Assembly (NCBI GenBank): GCA_964418605.1
Contig: CAYQLY010000008.1
Location: forward strand, 1 to 64,000
DNA length: 64,000 nt
Source: CAYQLY01 sp964418605
GTDB lineage: Bacteria; Bacteroidota; Bacteroidia; Cytophagales; Cyclobacteriaceae
Direction of reading: 5' to 3'
Positions 19,313 to 28,821 of this stretch are shown piece by piece. A program made the translations under genes and the position numbers. Below the pieces are notes generated by a model, which made no database searches, was not told the origin of the DNA, and saw only the letters and a program-made list of their open reading frames with translations. How positions within the stretch are numbered: the stretch's first letter is position 1; every line of letters starts with the position of its first letter.

Positions 19313-19732
19313 TTATTTACGATCCAGTATGGCTACAGTAAGTCTACTTATACATACGAGTTTTTCATCTTCTGTTGTGATTTTTATTTCCCAAACCTGT
19401 GTAGATTGACCGACATGTAGTGGAGTTACTTTTCCATACACATAGCCTTCTTTTACACTTCGAATGTGATTAGCATTAATTTCTAATCCTACACCATATT
19501 TTTTAGATTTATCAATACAGAGATTCGCCGCTACACTTCCCAATGTTTCAGCAAAGGCGACAGAGGCTCCACCGTGTAAAATACCGATGGGTTGTTTTGT
19601 TTTTTCAGTAATAGGCATTTTAGCACAAATATAGTTAGGGCCTATTTCGGTAAATAGTATTTCGAAATGCTCACCTAGAGTACCTTTATTTAATTCTTGA
19701 AGATCGGCTAAAGTGGTGGAAGGATTAAACAT
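19313..19732 (-). CDS. Hotdog-fold thioesterase, probably DHNA-CoA thioesterase (MenI-like)
   Basis: 139 residues. It is a PaaI/YdiI-type hotdog thioesterase: GILHGGASVAFAETLGSVAA carries the HGG motif and the likely catalytic glutamate. The C-terminal strand INANHIRSVKEGYVYGKV is typical. The ATG at 19732 was chosen because the codon three triplets upstream is a TTG and homologues start at this ATG. Its position 4 bases before menF suggests hydrolysis of 1,4-dihydroxy-2-naphthoyl-CoA in menaquinone synthesis. The substrate is inferred only from context. Confidence 0.8.
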   Translation of the reverse strand: MFNPSTTLADLQELNKGTLGEHFEILFTEIGPNYICAKMPITEKTKQPIGILHGGASVAFAETLGSVAANLCIDKSKKYGVGLEINANHIRSVKEGYVYGKVTPLHVGQSTQVWEIKITTEDEKLVCISRLTVAILDRK

Positions 19733-19791
19733 ATATATCAATTTAGGCTACAAAATTATTTCTTTTTTTGTGAATGCGTTAACTTTAGGGC

Positions 19792-20400
19792 ATGGTAAAA
19801 CGAATTTATATTATAAGGCATGGGCAAACAGATTATAATTTAAAACGCATTATTCAGGGAGGGAGAGTGGACACGGATTTAAATGATAAGGGGCGTCAAC
19901 AGGCTGATCAATTTTATCAATTTTATAGGAATATTCCTTTTGATAAAATTTACACATCGGCATTAAAACGGACATTGCAAACGGTAGAGCCCTTTAGAAA
20001 AGAGGGCATACCTATAGAGTCGTATTCGGAACTAAATGAGATTGATTGGGGTAAGGATGAAGGTATTTCACTAGATGAGCCTATTGGATTAGATTATTAT
20101 CGGCTGTTAGAGCAATGGAGATTAGGTCAGGTGGATATGAAAATTGAAGGTGGTGAAAGTCCTATAGAAGTATCTATTCGATTAAAGAAGATGATGGACC
20201 TTATTTTGTTTAGACCAGAAGAACGTTGTGTATTGCTGTGTGTACATGGTCGAATTATACGTATTTTGCTGTGTGTGCTGTTGAACTATCCTTTATGGTG
20301 TATGGATTCATTCATTCATGATAATCTTTGCGTATATGAGTTGAGGTATACAGGTACTTTTTTTTCTGTTTATCAATTTTCAAATACAGAGCATCTGTGA
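19792..20400 (+). CDS. Histidine phosphatase family protein (phosphoglycerate-mutase-like)
   Basis: 202 residues. The N-terminal RHG motif (IIRHGQTDYNLKRIIQGG) supplies the phospho-accepting histidine. NDKGRQQADQFY, SALKRTLQT, the acidic LNEIDWGKDEG and the second histidine in CVHGRIIRILL complete the catalytic pocket of the branch. Members hydrolyse diverse phosphate esters (alpha-ribazole phosphate, sugar phosphates). No cobalamin gene is near, so the substrate is unknown. It is divergent from the menI-like gene. Confidence 0.85.
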   Translation: MVKRIYIIRHGQTDYNLKRIIQGGRVDTDLNDKGRQQADQFYQFYRNIPFDKIYTSALKRTLQTVEPFRKEGIPIESYSELNEIDWGKDEGISLDEPIGLDYYRLLEQWRLGQVDMKIEGGESPIEVSIRLKKMMDLILFRPEERCVLLCVHGRIIRILLCVLLNYPLWCMDSFIHDNLCVYELRYTGTFFSVYQFSNTEHL

Positions 20401-20482
20401 AATTACTTTTTTATGAAAAAGAGTATATATGGTATTGATATTCGATATTTTTCTTAAATTTAAAGAAAACTAGATACTCGTT

Positions 20483-21133
20483 ATGATGAGAAAGGGTATA
20501 ATTTGTTTATTATTTTATGTTATACTGGCTAATGCTCGTGCTCAAGAGATAGATACCACTCAGGTATTGGGTGATGTTCAGGATAGTATTTCTTTTTTTT
20601 CTTCAGATGTGGTATTGCTTTCCAAAGAAGAATTAGCTCAACAAAAAATGTATATGTCATTAGAATTAGCTTTAAAAGAGCCTGACAAAGTATACAAGTT
20701 ATCACTAAGAGAAAAAAACCTTAAGCTATTTCCAATGGAAATAGTTGATTTCCCAAATTTACAATATTTAGATCTTTATGGAAATAAAATGGGTGAAATC
20801 CCTGTGGAGATTGAAAAATGTAAAAAGTTGCAGTATCTCGATATAAGCTATAATCAGCTTACTAATCTTCCTGTAGAAATTGGAGCATTAATTAATTTAG
20901 AAGAGCTTTATGTTAAATATAATCAGCTATTAGAAATCCCTCGAGAGATAGGTGGATTAGTAGCACTTCAAAAGCTAGATATTTCGCATAATCGATTATT
21001 AGAATTGCCTGATGAAGTTATGATGCTGGAAAGTTTAATAGTATTGTATTTAAAGGAAAATAATTTTTCAGCTGCTGAAAGAGATCGTATTAGAAAAATG
21101 AGAAGACAATGGCTTACTATTTATCTCAATTAG
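20483..21133 (+). CDS. Secreted leucine-rich-repeat protein
   Basis: 216 residues. It has a signal peptide (GIICLLFYVILANARAQ) and about 35 residues of linker. Four or five bacterial leucine-rich repeats of 23 residues follow (LQYLDLYGNKMGEIPVEIEK, LQYLDISYNQLTNLPVEIG, LEELYVKYNQLLEIP, LQKLDISHNRLLELP). It ends in a short charged cap, and there is no T9SS tail or lipobox. It is probably a periplasmic or surface protein-binding scaffold. Its stop overlaps the convergent Omp85-like gene by 4 bases. Confidence 0.8.
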   Translation: MMRKGIICLLFYVILANARAQEIDTTQVLGDVQDSISFFSSDVVLLSKEELAQQKMYMSLELALKEPDKVYKLSLREKNLKLFPMEIVDFPNLQYLDLYGNKMGEIPVEIEKCKKLQYLDISYNQLTNLPVEIGALINLEELYVKYNQLLEIPREIGGLVALQKLDISHNRLLELPDEVMMLESLIVLYLKENNFSAAERDRIRKMRRQWLTIYLN

Positions 21134-22242
21134 AAGGCTTCTCCAATAGCTAAATAAAAATTTTGGGTTTGATACCCAAATGCATAATCTAGTCTAATAT
21201 TTAATCGCTCTTTTTTGTTTATGCATAAACGTAGCCCTGCTCCATAAGATGGTCTAAGACCTTGATAGGATATATTTTTCCATAAACTGAACACTTCTCC
21301 AACTCCTGTAAAAAGAGTAAAGCCTAGCCTTTTCCAAGAAGGCGATCGATATTCAACCTGACAAGCCATGAGGTTGGCATCACGGTATCTGTTCTTAGCA
21401 TATCCTCTTAGAATTTCATCGCTTCCTAGGAAAGACATATTTAAAACTGGTGGCGTATTATCGTTTATATTGATTAGGCCATGTAAGGCAATGATATGGT
21501 TTTTAATGACTTCTATATATTGTTTGACTAGCCATGTAAAGTTGTTAAACACGTAATCACTTCCTAAAAAATGTTTATTGATAAAGCTAGTAAACTCTAT
21601 ATAATGTCCTGCATGTGGATGAATAGAGCTTGTTCGTGTATCATGTAAAATAGCGATACCCATACCTGAGTTGATTCCACCTTTGGTGCCTGCTATTTCT
21701 CCACGGCTAAGCTGTTTGGTTGGATCTAAAATAAAATTGTAGCTATATTGAAATTGATAGGTCAATCCTAAAAATAATTTCTTTTGAATATGACGATAGA
21801 AGTAGCCTTTGGCATTGATGACTTGGTATTGGTATCTTTCTTCATTTTCTCGTAATGTATAATTACCTATACCATAGAATTTGTCAGGCATTTTCTTATA
21901 AGAGATTTCTCCTTTAAAAAAATAGCTATTGTTTTTTAAGAATAGATTCCAGTTGCTCCATAATTGAATAGCGTCAGTGATGCTATAACTTCCTGAAAAA
22001 CTAATTAAGGAGAGATGAGCAGGCATGGAGTCTTTTTTGGAGGAAATCTTGAAATAATCTACACCTCCTAATCCAAACATCCAGTTAGTGTCTGGGATAT
22101 AATACGCAATAGGAAAAATTAATACTTGATTTGTTGTATGAGAACTATCAGGTAGGGTTGTTGGAGTACCTTTAGCATGCAGAGTGGTATAAGTCAATGA
22201 ATAGAATAGAATAAAGTACAATCCTATTAATTTTATTTCCAT
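21130..22242 (-). CDS. Omp85/surface-antigen-type outer-membrane beta-barrel protein
   Basis: 370 residues. A signal peptide (LIGLYFILFYSLTYTTLHA) leads into alternating amphipathic strands over the whole length. The late motifs (FLGSDEILRGYAKNRYRDANLMACQVEYRSP, YGAGLRLCIN) match the C-terminal barrel domain of BamA/TamA-like surface antigens. No POTRA domains are present, so it is a barrel-only member rather than BamA. The start is the ATG directly before the signal peptide. A GTG 10 codons upstream is possible but less likely. It follows the OmpA gene by 38 bases. Confidence 0.78.
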   Translation of the reverse strand: MEIKLIGLYFILFYSLTYTTLHAKGTPTTLPDSSHTTNQVLIFPIAYYIPDTNWMFGLGGVDYFKISSKKDSMPAHLSLISFSGSYSITDAIQLWSNWNLFLKNNSYFFKGEISYKKMPDKFYGIGNYTLRENEERYQYQVINAKGYFYRHIQKKLFLGLTYQFQYSYNFILDPTKQLSRGEIAGTKGGINSGMGIAILHDTRTSSIHPHAGHYIEFTSFINKHFLGSDYVFNNFTWLVKQYIEVIKNHIIALHGLININDNTPPVLNMSFLGSDEILRGYAKNRYRDANLMACQVEYRSPSWKRLGFTLFTGVGEVFSLWKNISYQGLRPSYGAGLRLCINKKERLNIRLDYAFGYQTQNFYLAIGEAF

Positions 22243-22280
22243 TTTTAATCTAGTATTAAAACCAAGTATCACTCTTCTGC

Positions 22281-23015
22281 TTATTTTTTTATAATACGTA
22301 TTTCTACGCGCCTATTTTTTTGTTTGTTGGCTTCTGTTGAGTTATTAACTAATGGCTGAGATCCTCCAAATGCTTTAACCTGTATTCGATTTTTTTTAAT
22401 CCCTTTTTTAACAAGATAAGCTTTAACAGCTAATGCACGTTGTTCAGAAAGTGTCATATTTTCTTTGGCTGAACCAACATTATCTGTATGTCCTTCGAGT
22501 TGTATTTCCATAGACTTGTTTTCTAGTAAAATTTGGTAAATATTATTTAACTCCGTGTATGATTCTGGCAGTATCAAAGCAGTTCCTTTTTCGAAGGATA
22601 TATTTTGAATTGTAAATACTTGTCCAACTTTAATAGGAATGAGTTGGAAGTTTTTAGCTTTTTCTTTTGTTGTATTTTTTATGGTATAATAGGCTTTAAT
22701 ATAGTGAGGTGCAAATACAATGAGTTTATAGCTGGAGTTGGATAAAAGACGCAGTTTGTAAGTCCCCGTGGTTGAGTCTGTGTGAATAATGCCAATATTA
22801 TCTCGTCCAGGTATTTTTTCAAAACTGATTGTAGCTGATAGTGGTTGATTGGTTTCAGCATCTACTGTCTTTGCTGAAAAAACAACCTGTGTTGTAGAGT
22901 CGCTATTATGAGGTTTACTATAGGAGTAAAGTGAACATGTCATCAGTAAAATAAAATGAAGAAAAAAATAGTTTTTCCTATTTATTCTATTAGTCTTTTC
23001 TAAACCATTTGGCAT
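22281..23015 (-). CDS. OmpA-family protein with N-terminal carboxypeptidase-regulatory-like domain
   Basis: 244 residues. A basic N-terminus and hydrophobic segment (FFLHFILLMTCSLYSYS) act as export signal. Residues about 45-110 form a beta-sandwich of the regulatory-like type (VVFSAKTVDAETNQPLSATI, GTYKLRLLSNSSYKLIV). The C-terminal OmpA domain (about 135-244) shows LEGHTDNVG, LSEQRALAVKAYLVKKGI and NRRVEIRIIKK, which bind peptidoglycan. The start overlaps the end of the upstream gamma carbonic anhydrase gene by 26 bases, so the two are on one transcript. Confidence 0.85.
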   Translation of the reverse strand: MPNGLEKTNRINRKNYFFLHFILLMTCSLYSYSKPHNSDSTTQVVFSAKTVDAETNQPLSATISFEKIPGRDNIGIIHTDSTTGTYKLRLLSNSSYKLIVFAPHYIKAYYTIKNTTKEKAKNFQLIPIKVGQVFTIQNISFEKGTALILPESYTELNNIYQILLENKSMEIQLEGHTDNVGSAKENMTLSEQRALAVKAYLVKKGIKKNRIQVKAFGGSQPLVNNSTEANKQKNRRVEIRIIKK

Positions 23016-23505
23016 ATTCTATATAGTTAGTTGCTGTACGAAGAAATACCTCTGCTTGTTCTATACTTACTTCTTTGACTTTTTTAGCTGGAGCACCAGC
23101 GTATATACTGCCTGCTTCTACAATAGTATGCTGTAATATGACAGCACCTGCTGCGATGATAGATCCTGTCTTTATAATAGCATAATCCATAATAATAGCA
23201 CCCATTCCGATTAAGACATTATCCTCAATAGTGCACCCATGAACGATAGCATTATGAGCAATAGATACATTTTTCCCTATAACTGTTTTTGTTTTTTGAT
23301 AAGTGCAGTGAATAATAGCACCATCTTGTATATTTGTATTGTCATCAATTGTTATGGAATTAACATCGCCACGTATGACGGCATTGAACCATACACTACA
23401 GTTATCGCCCATTTTTACATCACCTACAACTGTAGCGTTTTCTGCTAAAAAGCAGTTTTGCCCAAATTTTGGATAACTATCTTTTACAGGTAAAATAAGT
23501 GCCAT
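22990..23505 (-). CDS. Gamma-class carbonic anhydrase-like hexapeptide protein
   Basis: 171 residues, matching the usual length. It is a left-handed beta-helix built from hexapeptide repeats. The three zinc-ligand histidines of gamma carbonic anhydrases are placed as expected (GAIIHCT, SIAHNAIVHGCTI). The N-terminus ALILPVKDSYPKFGQNCFLAE is typical. I chose the internal ATG at 23505 because everything upstream (about 33 codons) is lysine- and phenylalanine-rich and not conserved in the family. Some relatives (YrdA/PaaY type) have low or no activity. Confidence 0.87.
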   Translation of the reverse strand: MALILPVKDSYPKFGQNCFLAENATVVGDVKMGDNCSVWFNAVIRGDVNSITIDDNTNIQDGAIIHCTYQKTKTVIGKNVSIAHNAIVHGCTIEDNVLIGMGAIIMDYAIIKTGSIIAAGAVILQHTIVEAGSIYAGAPAKKVKEVSIEQAEVFLRTATNYIEYAKWFRKD

Positions 23506-23609
23506 AAATGAACAACGAAAATAATTTTTTATTTTAAATAAGAGCAATAGTATTTTCATTATTTTTTCTAAAAACTTAATATATTTCGGAAGTTTATACC
23601 CCAATAGTT

Positions 23610-25235
23610 ATGAAAGTAGTCAATCAGAAAAAATCCAGACGTGAGTTTTTGGCATTTTTAGGAAAAACAGGAGTAACAGTATATGCATTTTCTCTAATCA
23701 ATACGGTGGATGGAGTAGCTAAGCAGCTTTTTTATAAAAAGCCGACACTCCCTTTTACACCTGTAGAGCCAAGTGCTTTGGATGAATTGATCCTTCCTGA
23801 AGGATTTTCATATCGTGTGATTGCCAAGTGGGGAGATTCAATAAATGCACATGAAACATTTGGCTTCAATAATGATTTTCTAGCATTTTTCCCTATTAAT
23901 GGGAATTCAAAAGATGGATTGCTTTGGGTTAATCATGAATATACATCTTCACTTTTTGTATCAGGGTATAACGAAGGAAAAGGTGTTGAAAAAACAAAAG
24001 ATCAAGTGATCAAAGAGATGGATTCAGTTGGTGGAAGTATTATACGTATACAACAAGATGAATTAGGTCAATGGAATTTTATATCAGATGATTCGTACAA
24101 TAGAAGGCTGACAGCACGTACTTCTATACCATTTGCTTGGAATGAACCTATTGCAGGGTCAACCATGGCCATTGGTACATTAGCTAATTGTGCTGGTGGA
24201 ATAACACCCTGGGGTACTGTACTTACGTGTGAAGAAAATTATGATACATTTTGGGGGGAAAGAGATTTTAAAAGTCCATCACTGGCGAAAAAGAAAAATG
24301 GTCTTCAAGGATGGGAAGATTTTTTTGATTATCCACCTGAGCATTATGGCTGGGTTGTGGAAGTTAACATATATACAGGTGAAGCTAAAAAATTAATTTC
24401 CATGGGACGTTGTCAACATGAGTGCGCAACAGTTGTTAGGTGTGAAGATGGAAGGTGTGCAGTATATACTGGAGATGATGAGGAGAATGAGCATTTGTAT
24501 AAGTTTATTGCTGATAAACCTGGAAGCTTAGAAAGAGGGAGCTTATATGTAGCTGATATACTAAATGGGCGATGGCTATCTTTAGATTTTAATAAACAAC
24601 CTATCTTAAAAAATAATTTTAAAAATCAAACGGAGGTTCTCATTCGTTTGCGTGAGGCAGCAAAATTAGTAGGGGCAACACCTCTTAATCGGCCTGAGGA
24701 TATAGAAATTAATCCTGCTAATGGAGATGTGATTGTTAGTCTAACTAATAACAAACCCAAAGGTGATTTATTTGGATCTTTGTTGCGTATAAAAGAAAAA
24801 AATAACAATCCTCTTTCTTTGGAATTTGAAGCTACTACATTTTTAACAGGCGGGCCTGAAACAGGGTTTGCTTGTCCTGATAATCTTGCCTTTGATCCAA
24901 AAGGAAATTTATGGTTTACCTCTGATATTTCAGGCACTGCTATGCATAAAGGAAGCTATGCACAGTTTAAAAATAATGGTCTTTTTTATGTGCCGATGAA
25001 AGGGGTAAACGCAGGTAAAGTTTTTCAAATAGCTTCTGCACCTACGGATGCTGAGCTAACAGGTCCTTTCTTTTCTCCTGATGGGAAAACGTTATTTTTA
25101 TCTGTTCAGCACCCTGGAGAAATGTCCTCCAGTTTATCGTCGTTGACCAGTCATTGGCCTGAGGGCAGCGAGGCTATACCTAAGCCAGCTGTAGTTGCTA
25201 TTACAGGTCCTGCCTTAGAAAAGCTGATGGAGTAG
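23610..25235 (+). CDS. Tat-exported PhoX-like phosphatase (DUF839)
   Basis: 541 residues. The N-terminus carries a twin-arginine signal (SRREFLAFLGK followed by a hydrophobic stretch), so it is exported folded. The mature part matches the DUF839/PhoX family: LPEGFSYRVIAKWGD, LWVNHEYTS, CAGGITPWGTVLTCEENYD, GRCQHECATVV, YTGDDEENEHLYKF and CPDNLAFDPKGNLWFTSD. PhoX enzymes are Ca/Fe-dependent phosphomonoesterases. The conserved acidic and cysteine residues are present, but activity and substrate remain inferred. It is divergent from the gamma-CA gene. Confidence 0.85.
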   Translation: MKVVNQKKSRREFLAFLGKTGVTVYAFSLINTVDGVAKQLFYKKPTLPFTPVEPSALDELILPEGFSYRVIAKWGDSINAHETFGFNNDFLAFFPINGNSKDGLLWVNHEYTSSLFVSGYNEGKGVEKTKDQVIKEMDSVGGSIIRIQQDELGQWNFISDDSYNRRLTARTSIPFAWNEPIAGSTMAIGTLANCAGGITPWGTVLTCEENYDTFWGERDFKSPSLAKKKNGLQGWEDFFDYPPEHYGWVVEVNIYTGEAKKLISMGRCQHECATVVRCEDGRCAVYTGDDEENEHLYKFIADKPGSLERGSLYVADILNGRWLSLDFNKQPILKNNFKNQTEVLIRLREAAKLVGATPLNRPEDIEINPANGDVIVSLTNNKPKGDLFGSLLRIKEKNNNPLSLEFEATTFLTGGPETGFACPDNLAFDPKGNLWFTSDISGTAMHKGSYAQFKNNGLFYVPMKGVNAGKVFQIASAPTDAELTGPFFSPDGKTLFLSVQHPGEMSSSLSSLTSHWPEGSEAIPKPAVVAITGPALEKLME

Positions 25236-25255
25236 AAGAAAAGCATTAAAAGTGA

Positions 25256-25263
25256 TATATTTG
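25256..25263 (+). promoter_or_regulatory. Bacteroidota -7 box of the nucleotide-sugar dehydrogenase gene
   Basis: TATATTTG is a perfect TAnnTTTG match 36 bases before the ATG. It lies inside an imperfect AAAAGCA...TGCTTTTTT inverted repeat that could also end the preceding transcript. Confidence 0.45.
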
Positions 25264-25299
25264 CTTTTTTAAATTAAAACCGTATATAGTAACTGACTA

Positions 25300-26589
25300 A
25301 TGTATAAGGAAATTATCGAAAAAGAGTGCTCGTTAGCTGTCATTGGACTAGGGTATGTGGGGCTTCCTATAGCGTTGGAGTTTGCTAGAAAGATTAATGT
25401 CATTGGCTTCGATATTAATAAAAGGCGCTTGGATATGATGAAGCATGGCATAGATCCAAGTGGGGAGTTAGATAAAAAAGATTTTGAAGGATGTTCTATT
25501 CAATTTACAGATGATATAGAGGTATTAAGACAAGCACGTTTTTTTATTGTAGCTGTTCCAACGCCAATAGACCGACGTAATCTACCTGATTTGAACCCAT
25601 TGCTTTCAGCATCACATATTGTAGGTAAGGCGTTAAAAAAAGGAGATTATGTGGTGTATGAATCAACTGTTTACCCTGGGTGTACGGAAGAAGATTGTAT
25701 ACCTATCTTGGAAAAAGAGTCAGGTCTTCAGTTTCATACAGATTTTAAAGTTGGCTATTCTCCAGAGCGAATTAATCCAGGAGATAAAGAACATACCTTA
25801 TCACGTATCATTAAAGTGGTTTCTGGTTGTTGTGAACAATCATTAGATACCATTGCTAAAGTATATGAAATTGTTGTTAAAGCAGGTGTACATAAAGCAT
25901 CAAGCATTAAGGTGGCAGAAGCAGCTAAAATTATAGAAAATACACAGCGCGATTTGAATATCGCCTTGATGAATGAATTGTCTATGATTTTTGATCAAAT
26001 GGGTATAAATACATTTGAAGTCTTAGAAGCCTCAGCAACAAAGTGGAATTTCCTGAAGTTTTATCCTGGTTTAGTAGGAGGGCATTGTATAGGTGTTGAT
26101 CCTTATTATTTAACCTATAAGGCTAAGTTGCTTGGCTTTGATCCACGTGTTATTTTGAGTGGACGGTATACTAATGATGGCATGGCACCTTATGTAGCTA
26201 AAAAAGTCGTTCAACTCTTAGCTAAACAAGGTAAAGAAATATCCAAGTCTCATATTTTGGTGATGGGTGTAACGTTTAAAGAAAATGTAGAGGATATTCG
26301 AAATTCTAAAGTTGCTGACTTAGTTCATGAGTTGGAAGCATATGGACTTCGTGTAACGATCGTTGATCCTAAAGCTTCTTCTGAAGAGTTTGAACATGAA
26401 TATAAACTTAAAATTGATTCTCAAATAGGGAAGGATTACGATTCTATCATTGTTGCTGTAGCACACCAAGAATATAAAATATTAGATGAGTCTTATTTTG
26501 AATCTATATCTAACTCTAATGCGTTATTAGTAGATCTTAAAGGGTTGTATCGAGGAAAAATAAAAAGAATGTTTTATTGGAGTTTATAA
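25300..26589 (+). CDS. Nucleotide sugar dehydrogenase (UDP-glucose/UDP-HexNAc 6-dehydrogenase, WbpO/TviB-like)
   Basis: 429 residues. An N-terminal Rossmann domain (VIGLGYVGLPIALEFA) is followed by the central dimerisation helix and a C-terminal domain with its own nucleotide site. The catalytic cysteine is in GLVGGHCIGVDPYYL. The glutamates in STVYPGCTEE and the KVAEAAKIIENTQRDLNIALMNE helix are as expected. The DPSGEL stretch and overall order resemble TviB/WbpO enzymes, which make UDP-N-acetyl-hexosaminuronic acids for capsule or O-antigen. No polysaccharide cluster surrounds it. It converges on the SulP fusion gene. Confidence 0.87.
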   Translation: MYKEIIEKECSLAVIGLGYVGLPIALEFARKINVIGFDINKRRLDMMKHGIDPSGELDKKDFEGCSIQFTDDIEVLRQARFFIVAVPTPIDRRNLPDLNPLLSASHIVGKALKKGDYVVYESTVYPGCTEEDCIPILEKESGLQFHTDFKVGYSPERINPGDKEHTLSRIIKVVSGCCEQSLDTIAKVYEIVVKAGVHKASSIKVAEAAKIIENTQRDLNIALMNELSMIFDQMGINTFEVLEASATKWNFLKFYPGLVGGHCIGVDPYYLTYKAKLLGFDPRVILSGRYTNDGMAPYVAKKVVQLLAKQGKEISKSHILVMGVTFKENVEDIRNSKVADLVHELEAYGLRVTIVDPKASSEEFEHEYKLKIDSQIGKDYDSIIVAVAHQEYKILDESYFESISNSNALLVDLKGLYRGKIKRMFYWSL

Positions 26590-26606
26590 AATATATAATT
26601 ACTAAC

Positions 26607-28796
26607 TTATAAATTTTCTATAAACTCAACTTCCCCATTTTCTAGATGATAAATTCCACCCACAATCATCACTTCTTTTTTATTAATTAAATCGGCGAGT
26701 AAGGGACTTTTTAGCAAAATATCTTTTATGGAGTTTATTACATTGAGTTTTGTTACATTTTCTAAAAAAATAGGATTAGAGGAATTTCTATTTGTGATGA
26801 CTAAGTTTTCATTTGAAACAGCAGGCTTAATCTTGTCTATAATAGCTGTGATATGACCTTCTCTGTAATTATCGCAAGCTGCTCGGATAGCGCCACAGTT
26901 AGTATGCCCAAGTACAACAATAAGTTTAGAACCAATAACATTACAGGCATACTCTAAACTTCCTAGAATATCATCGTTAATAATATTTCCTGCTATTCGA
27001 ATGCTGAAAACATCACCAATTCCTAAATCAAATATAGGTTCAACAGGCGTGCGAGAATCAATACAACTTATAATAGCAGCTAAAGGATATTGCTCTGTAA
27101 AGGTTGATTTGAGTTGAAGTTGTAAATCTTTTGTGGTTTGTTTATTTGATTTAAATCGTTCATTCCCTTCTTTTAAAATAGTAAGTACGTCTGATGGTGT
27201 AAGTTTAGATTGAAGCTCTTTTGTTACTACATGGCTATGCTTGATTTGATCATCTAGGTTAAATCTATTTGCAAAACCGATTAAGCTTAATCGGATAGCC
27301 TTCTTTGACGTATGATTGTCTCTAAATTCTTTGATAATTTCAATAATATCATGATCAATAAAATGTGTTCCAGAGGCATCTAATATCACTTGAGATGAAT
27401 GAGGTAAGCTATGCAGTGTTGTCTTAAATTGTGGAATAGCAAAAAAAGATACTTGTTGAGAAAGTTCAATACGGATGGTATCTCCGGTGTGGTATTTCTC
27501 TTTAATATATGAAAATGGGTTTTTAAAATTATTATGAATAACAAAGAATAAACTAAATAATAGTCCACAAAGTATACCAATCAATAAATCGGTAAATACA
27601 ATACAAATAATCGTAATTAGGAAAGGTGTAAATTGCACCCATCCTTTTCGAAACATATCCTTAAATACTGAAAAACTAGCTAGTTTATAACCTGTAGCTA
27701 ATAGAATAGCGGCTAGGCAAGAGAGAGGAATTTTGTTAATAAGGTATGGTATGCTTAACACACATACAATAAGTAATATGCCATGAATAATACTTGCTGA
27801 TTTTGACCTTGCACCTGAGTTAATGTTAGCTGAGCTGCGTACGATAACAGAAGTAATTGGAATACCTCCTAAGCTTCCTGATACTATATTGCCTATACCT
27901 TGAGCAACCAATTCTCTATTAGCGGGAGACTGTCTACGTTGAGGGTCTAGCTTATCAGTAGCTTCTAAATTGAGTAATGTTTCTAATGATGCAACGATAG
28001 CAATGGTTACTCCCGTTACATAAACTTCAAAGTTGCTAAGTGCACTCAAATTTGGAAATCGTAACATAGAAGCTGCTTCTGTTAGGTTTGTAATTACAGG
28101 GATTGTAACTAAGTGAGATGAAGTAATATATAATGAAGGTATAAGATATTTAAATACTTCATTTGCCAATGTGCCAATAATAACGACGACGAGCGCCGCC
28201 GGTAAAATATTTTTTTTAGGCCCTTTAAAAATTTTATTCCAAATAAGGAGTATGCCCATAGATAGTATAGTAATGAGTGTAGCACCTACATCAATATGGC
28301 CGACGATATGAAGGATTTCTGAAAATGTATTTTCACCATCTGGTTGAAGAAAAGAAAAGTCACCTTCAATATCTGGATCATATCCAAAGGCATGTGGAAT
28401 TTGTTTTAGAATGAGTATAATACCAATAGCAGCTAATAATCCCTTGATAACATTAGATGGAAAATAGTGCGATATGATGCCTGCTTTTAATAAGCCAAAT
28501 AAGACTTGGAATAAGCCTGCTAATACAACTGCAGCTAAGAATGTTTCATAGGTGCCTAGTCGATGTATTGCTGCGTATACTACAGCAGCTAATCCTGCAG
28601 CAGGACCACTTACACTAGTATGTGATCCACTAATAGCTCCCACTACTATTCCACCAATAATACCTGCTATTAACCCAGAAATTAGAGGTGCACCTGATGC
28701 TAACGAAATACCAAGACATAGTGGAAGTGCTACTAAAAAAACAACCATGCTGGCAGGTAAGTCATTTTTTAGGTTTGAAAAAAATGCTTTAGTCAT
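26607..28796 (-). CDS. SulP-family anion transporter fused to beta-carbonic anhydrase
   Basis: 729 residues. Residues 1-400 form a SulP permease with 11-14 membrane segments (ISGSHTSVSGPAAGLAAVVY, GSLGGIPITSVIVRSSANIN). A STAS domain follows (about 435-520, SQVILDASGTHFIDHD). The C-terminal third is a beta-class carbonic anhydrase with zinc ligands in SCIDSR and GHTNCGAI. SulP-CA fusions have been proposed as bicarbonate transport systems in which hydration is coupled to uptake. It is monocistronic with its own -7 box. A gamma-CA gene lies 3 kb away. Confidence 0.92.
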   Translation of the reverse strand: MTKAFFSNLKNDLPASMVVFLVALPLCLGISLASGAPLISGLIAGIIGGIVVGAISGSHTSVSGPAAGLAAVVYAAIHRLGTYETFLAAVVLAGLFQVLFGLLKAGIISHYFPSNVIKGLLAAIGIILILKQIPHAFGYDPDIEGDFSFLQPDGENTFSEILHIVGHIDVGATLITILSMGILLIWNKIFKGPKKNILPAALVVVIIGTLANEVFKYLIPSLYITSSHLVTIPVITNLTEAASMLRFPNLSALSNFEVYVTGVTIAIVASLETLLNLEATDKLDPQRRQSPANRELVAQGIGNIVSGSLGGIPITSVIVRSSANINSGARSKSASIIHGILLIVCVLSIPYLINKIPLSCLAAILLATGYKLASFSVFKDMFRKGWVQFTPFLITIICIVFTDLLIGILCGLLFSLFFVIHNNFKNPFSYIKEKYHTGDTIRIELSQQVSFFAIPQFKTTLHSLPHSSQVILDASGTHFIDHDIIEIIKEFRDNHTSKKAIRLSLIGFANRFNLDDQIKHSHVVTKELQSKLTPSDVLTILKEGNERFKSNKQTTKDLQLQLKSTFTEQYPLAAIISCIDSRTPVEPIFDLGIGDVFSIRIAGNIINDDILGSLEYACNVIGSKLIVVLGHTNCGAIRAACDNYREGHITAIIDKIKPAVSNENLVITNRNSSNPIFLENVTKLNVINSIKDILLKSPLLADLINKKEVMIVGGIYHLENGEVEFIENL

Positions 28797-28821
28797 ACTT
28801 TTATAAGTAATTTTTTAAAAA

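Noticed and set aside
25240..25270. AAAAGCA...TGCTTTTTT inverted repeat as a terminator after the PhoX-like gene
   Set aside because: The stem is short with a long loop and coincides with a perfect -7 box; I kept the promoter call and left the terminator unassigned.
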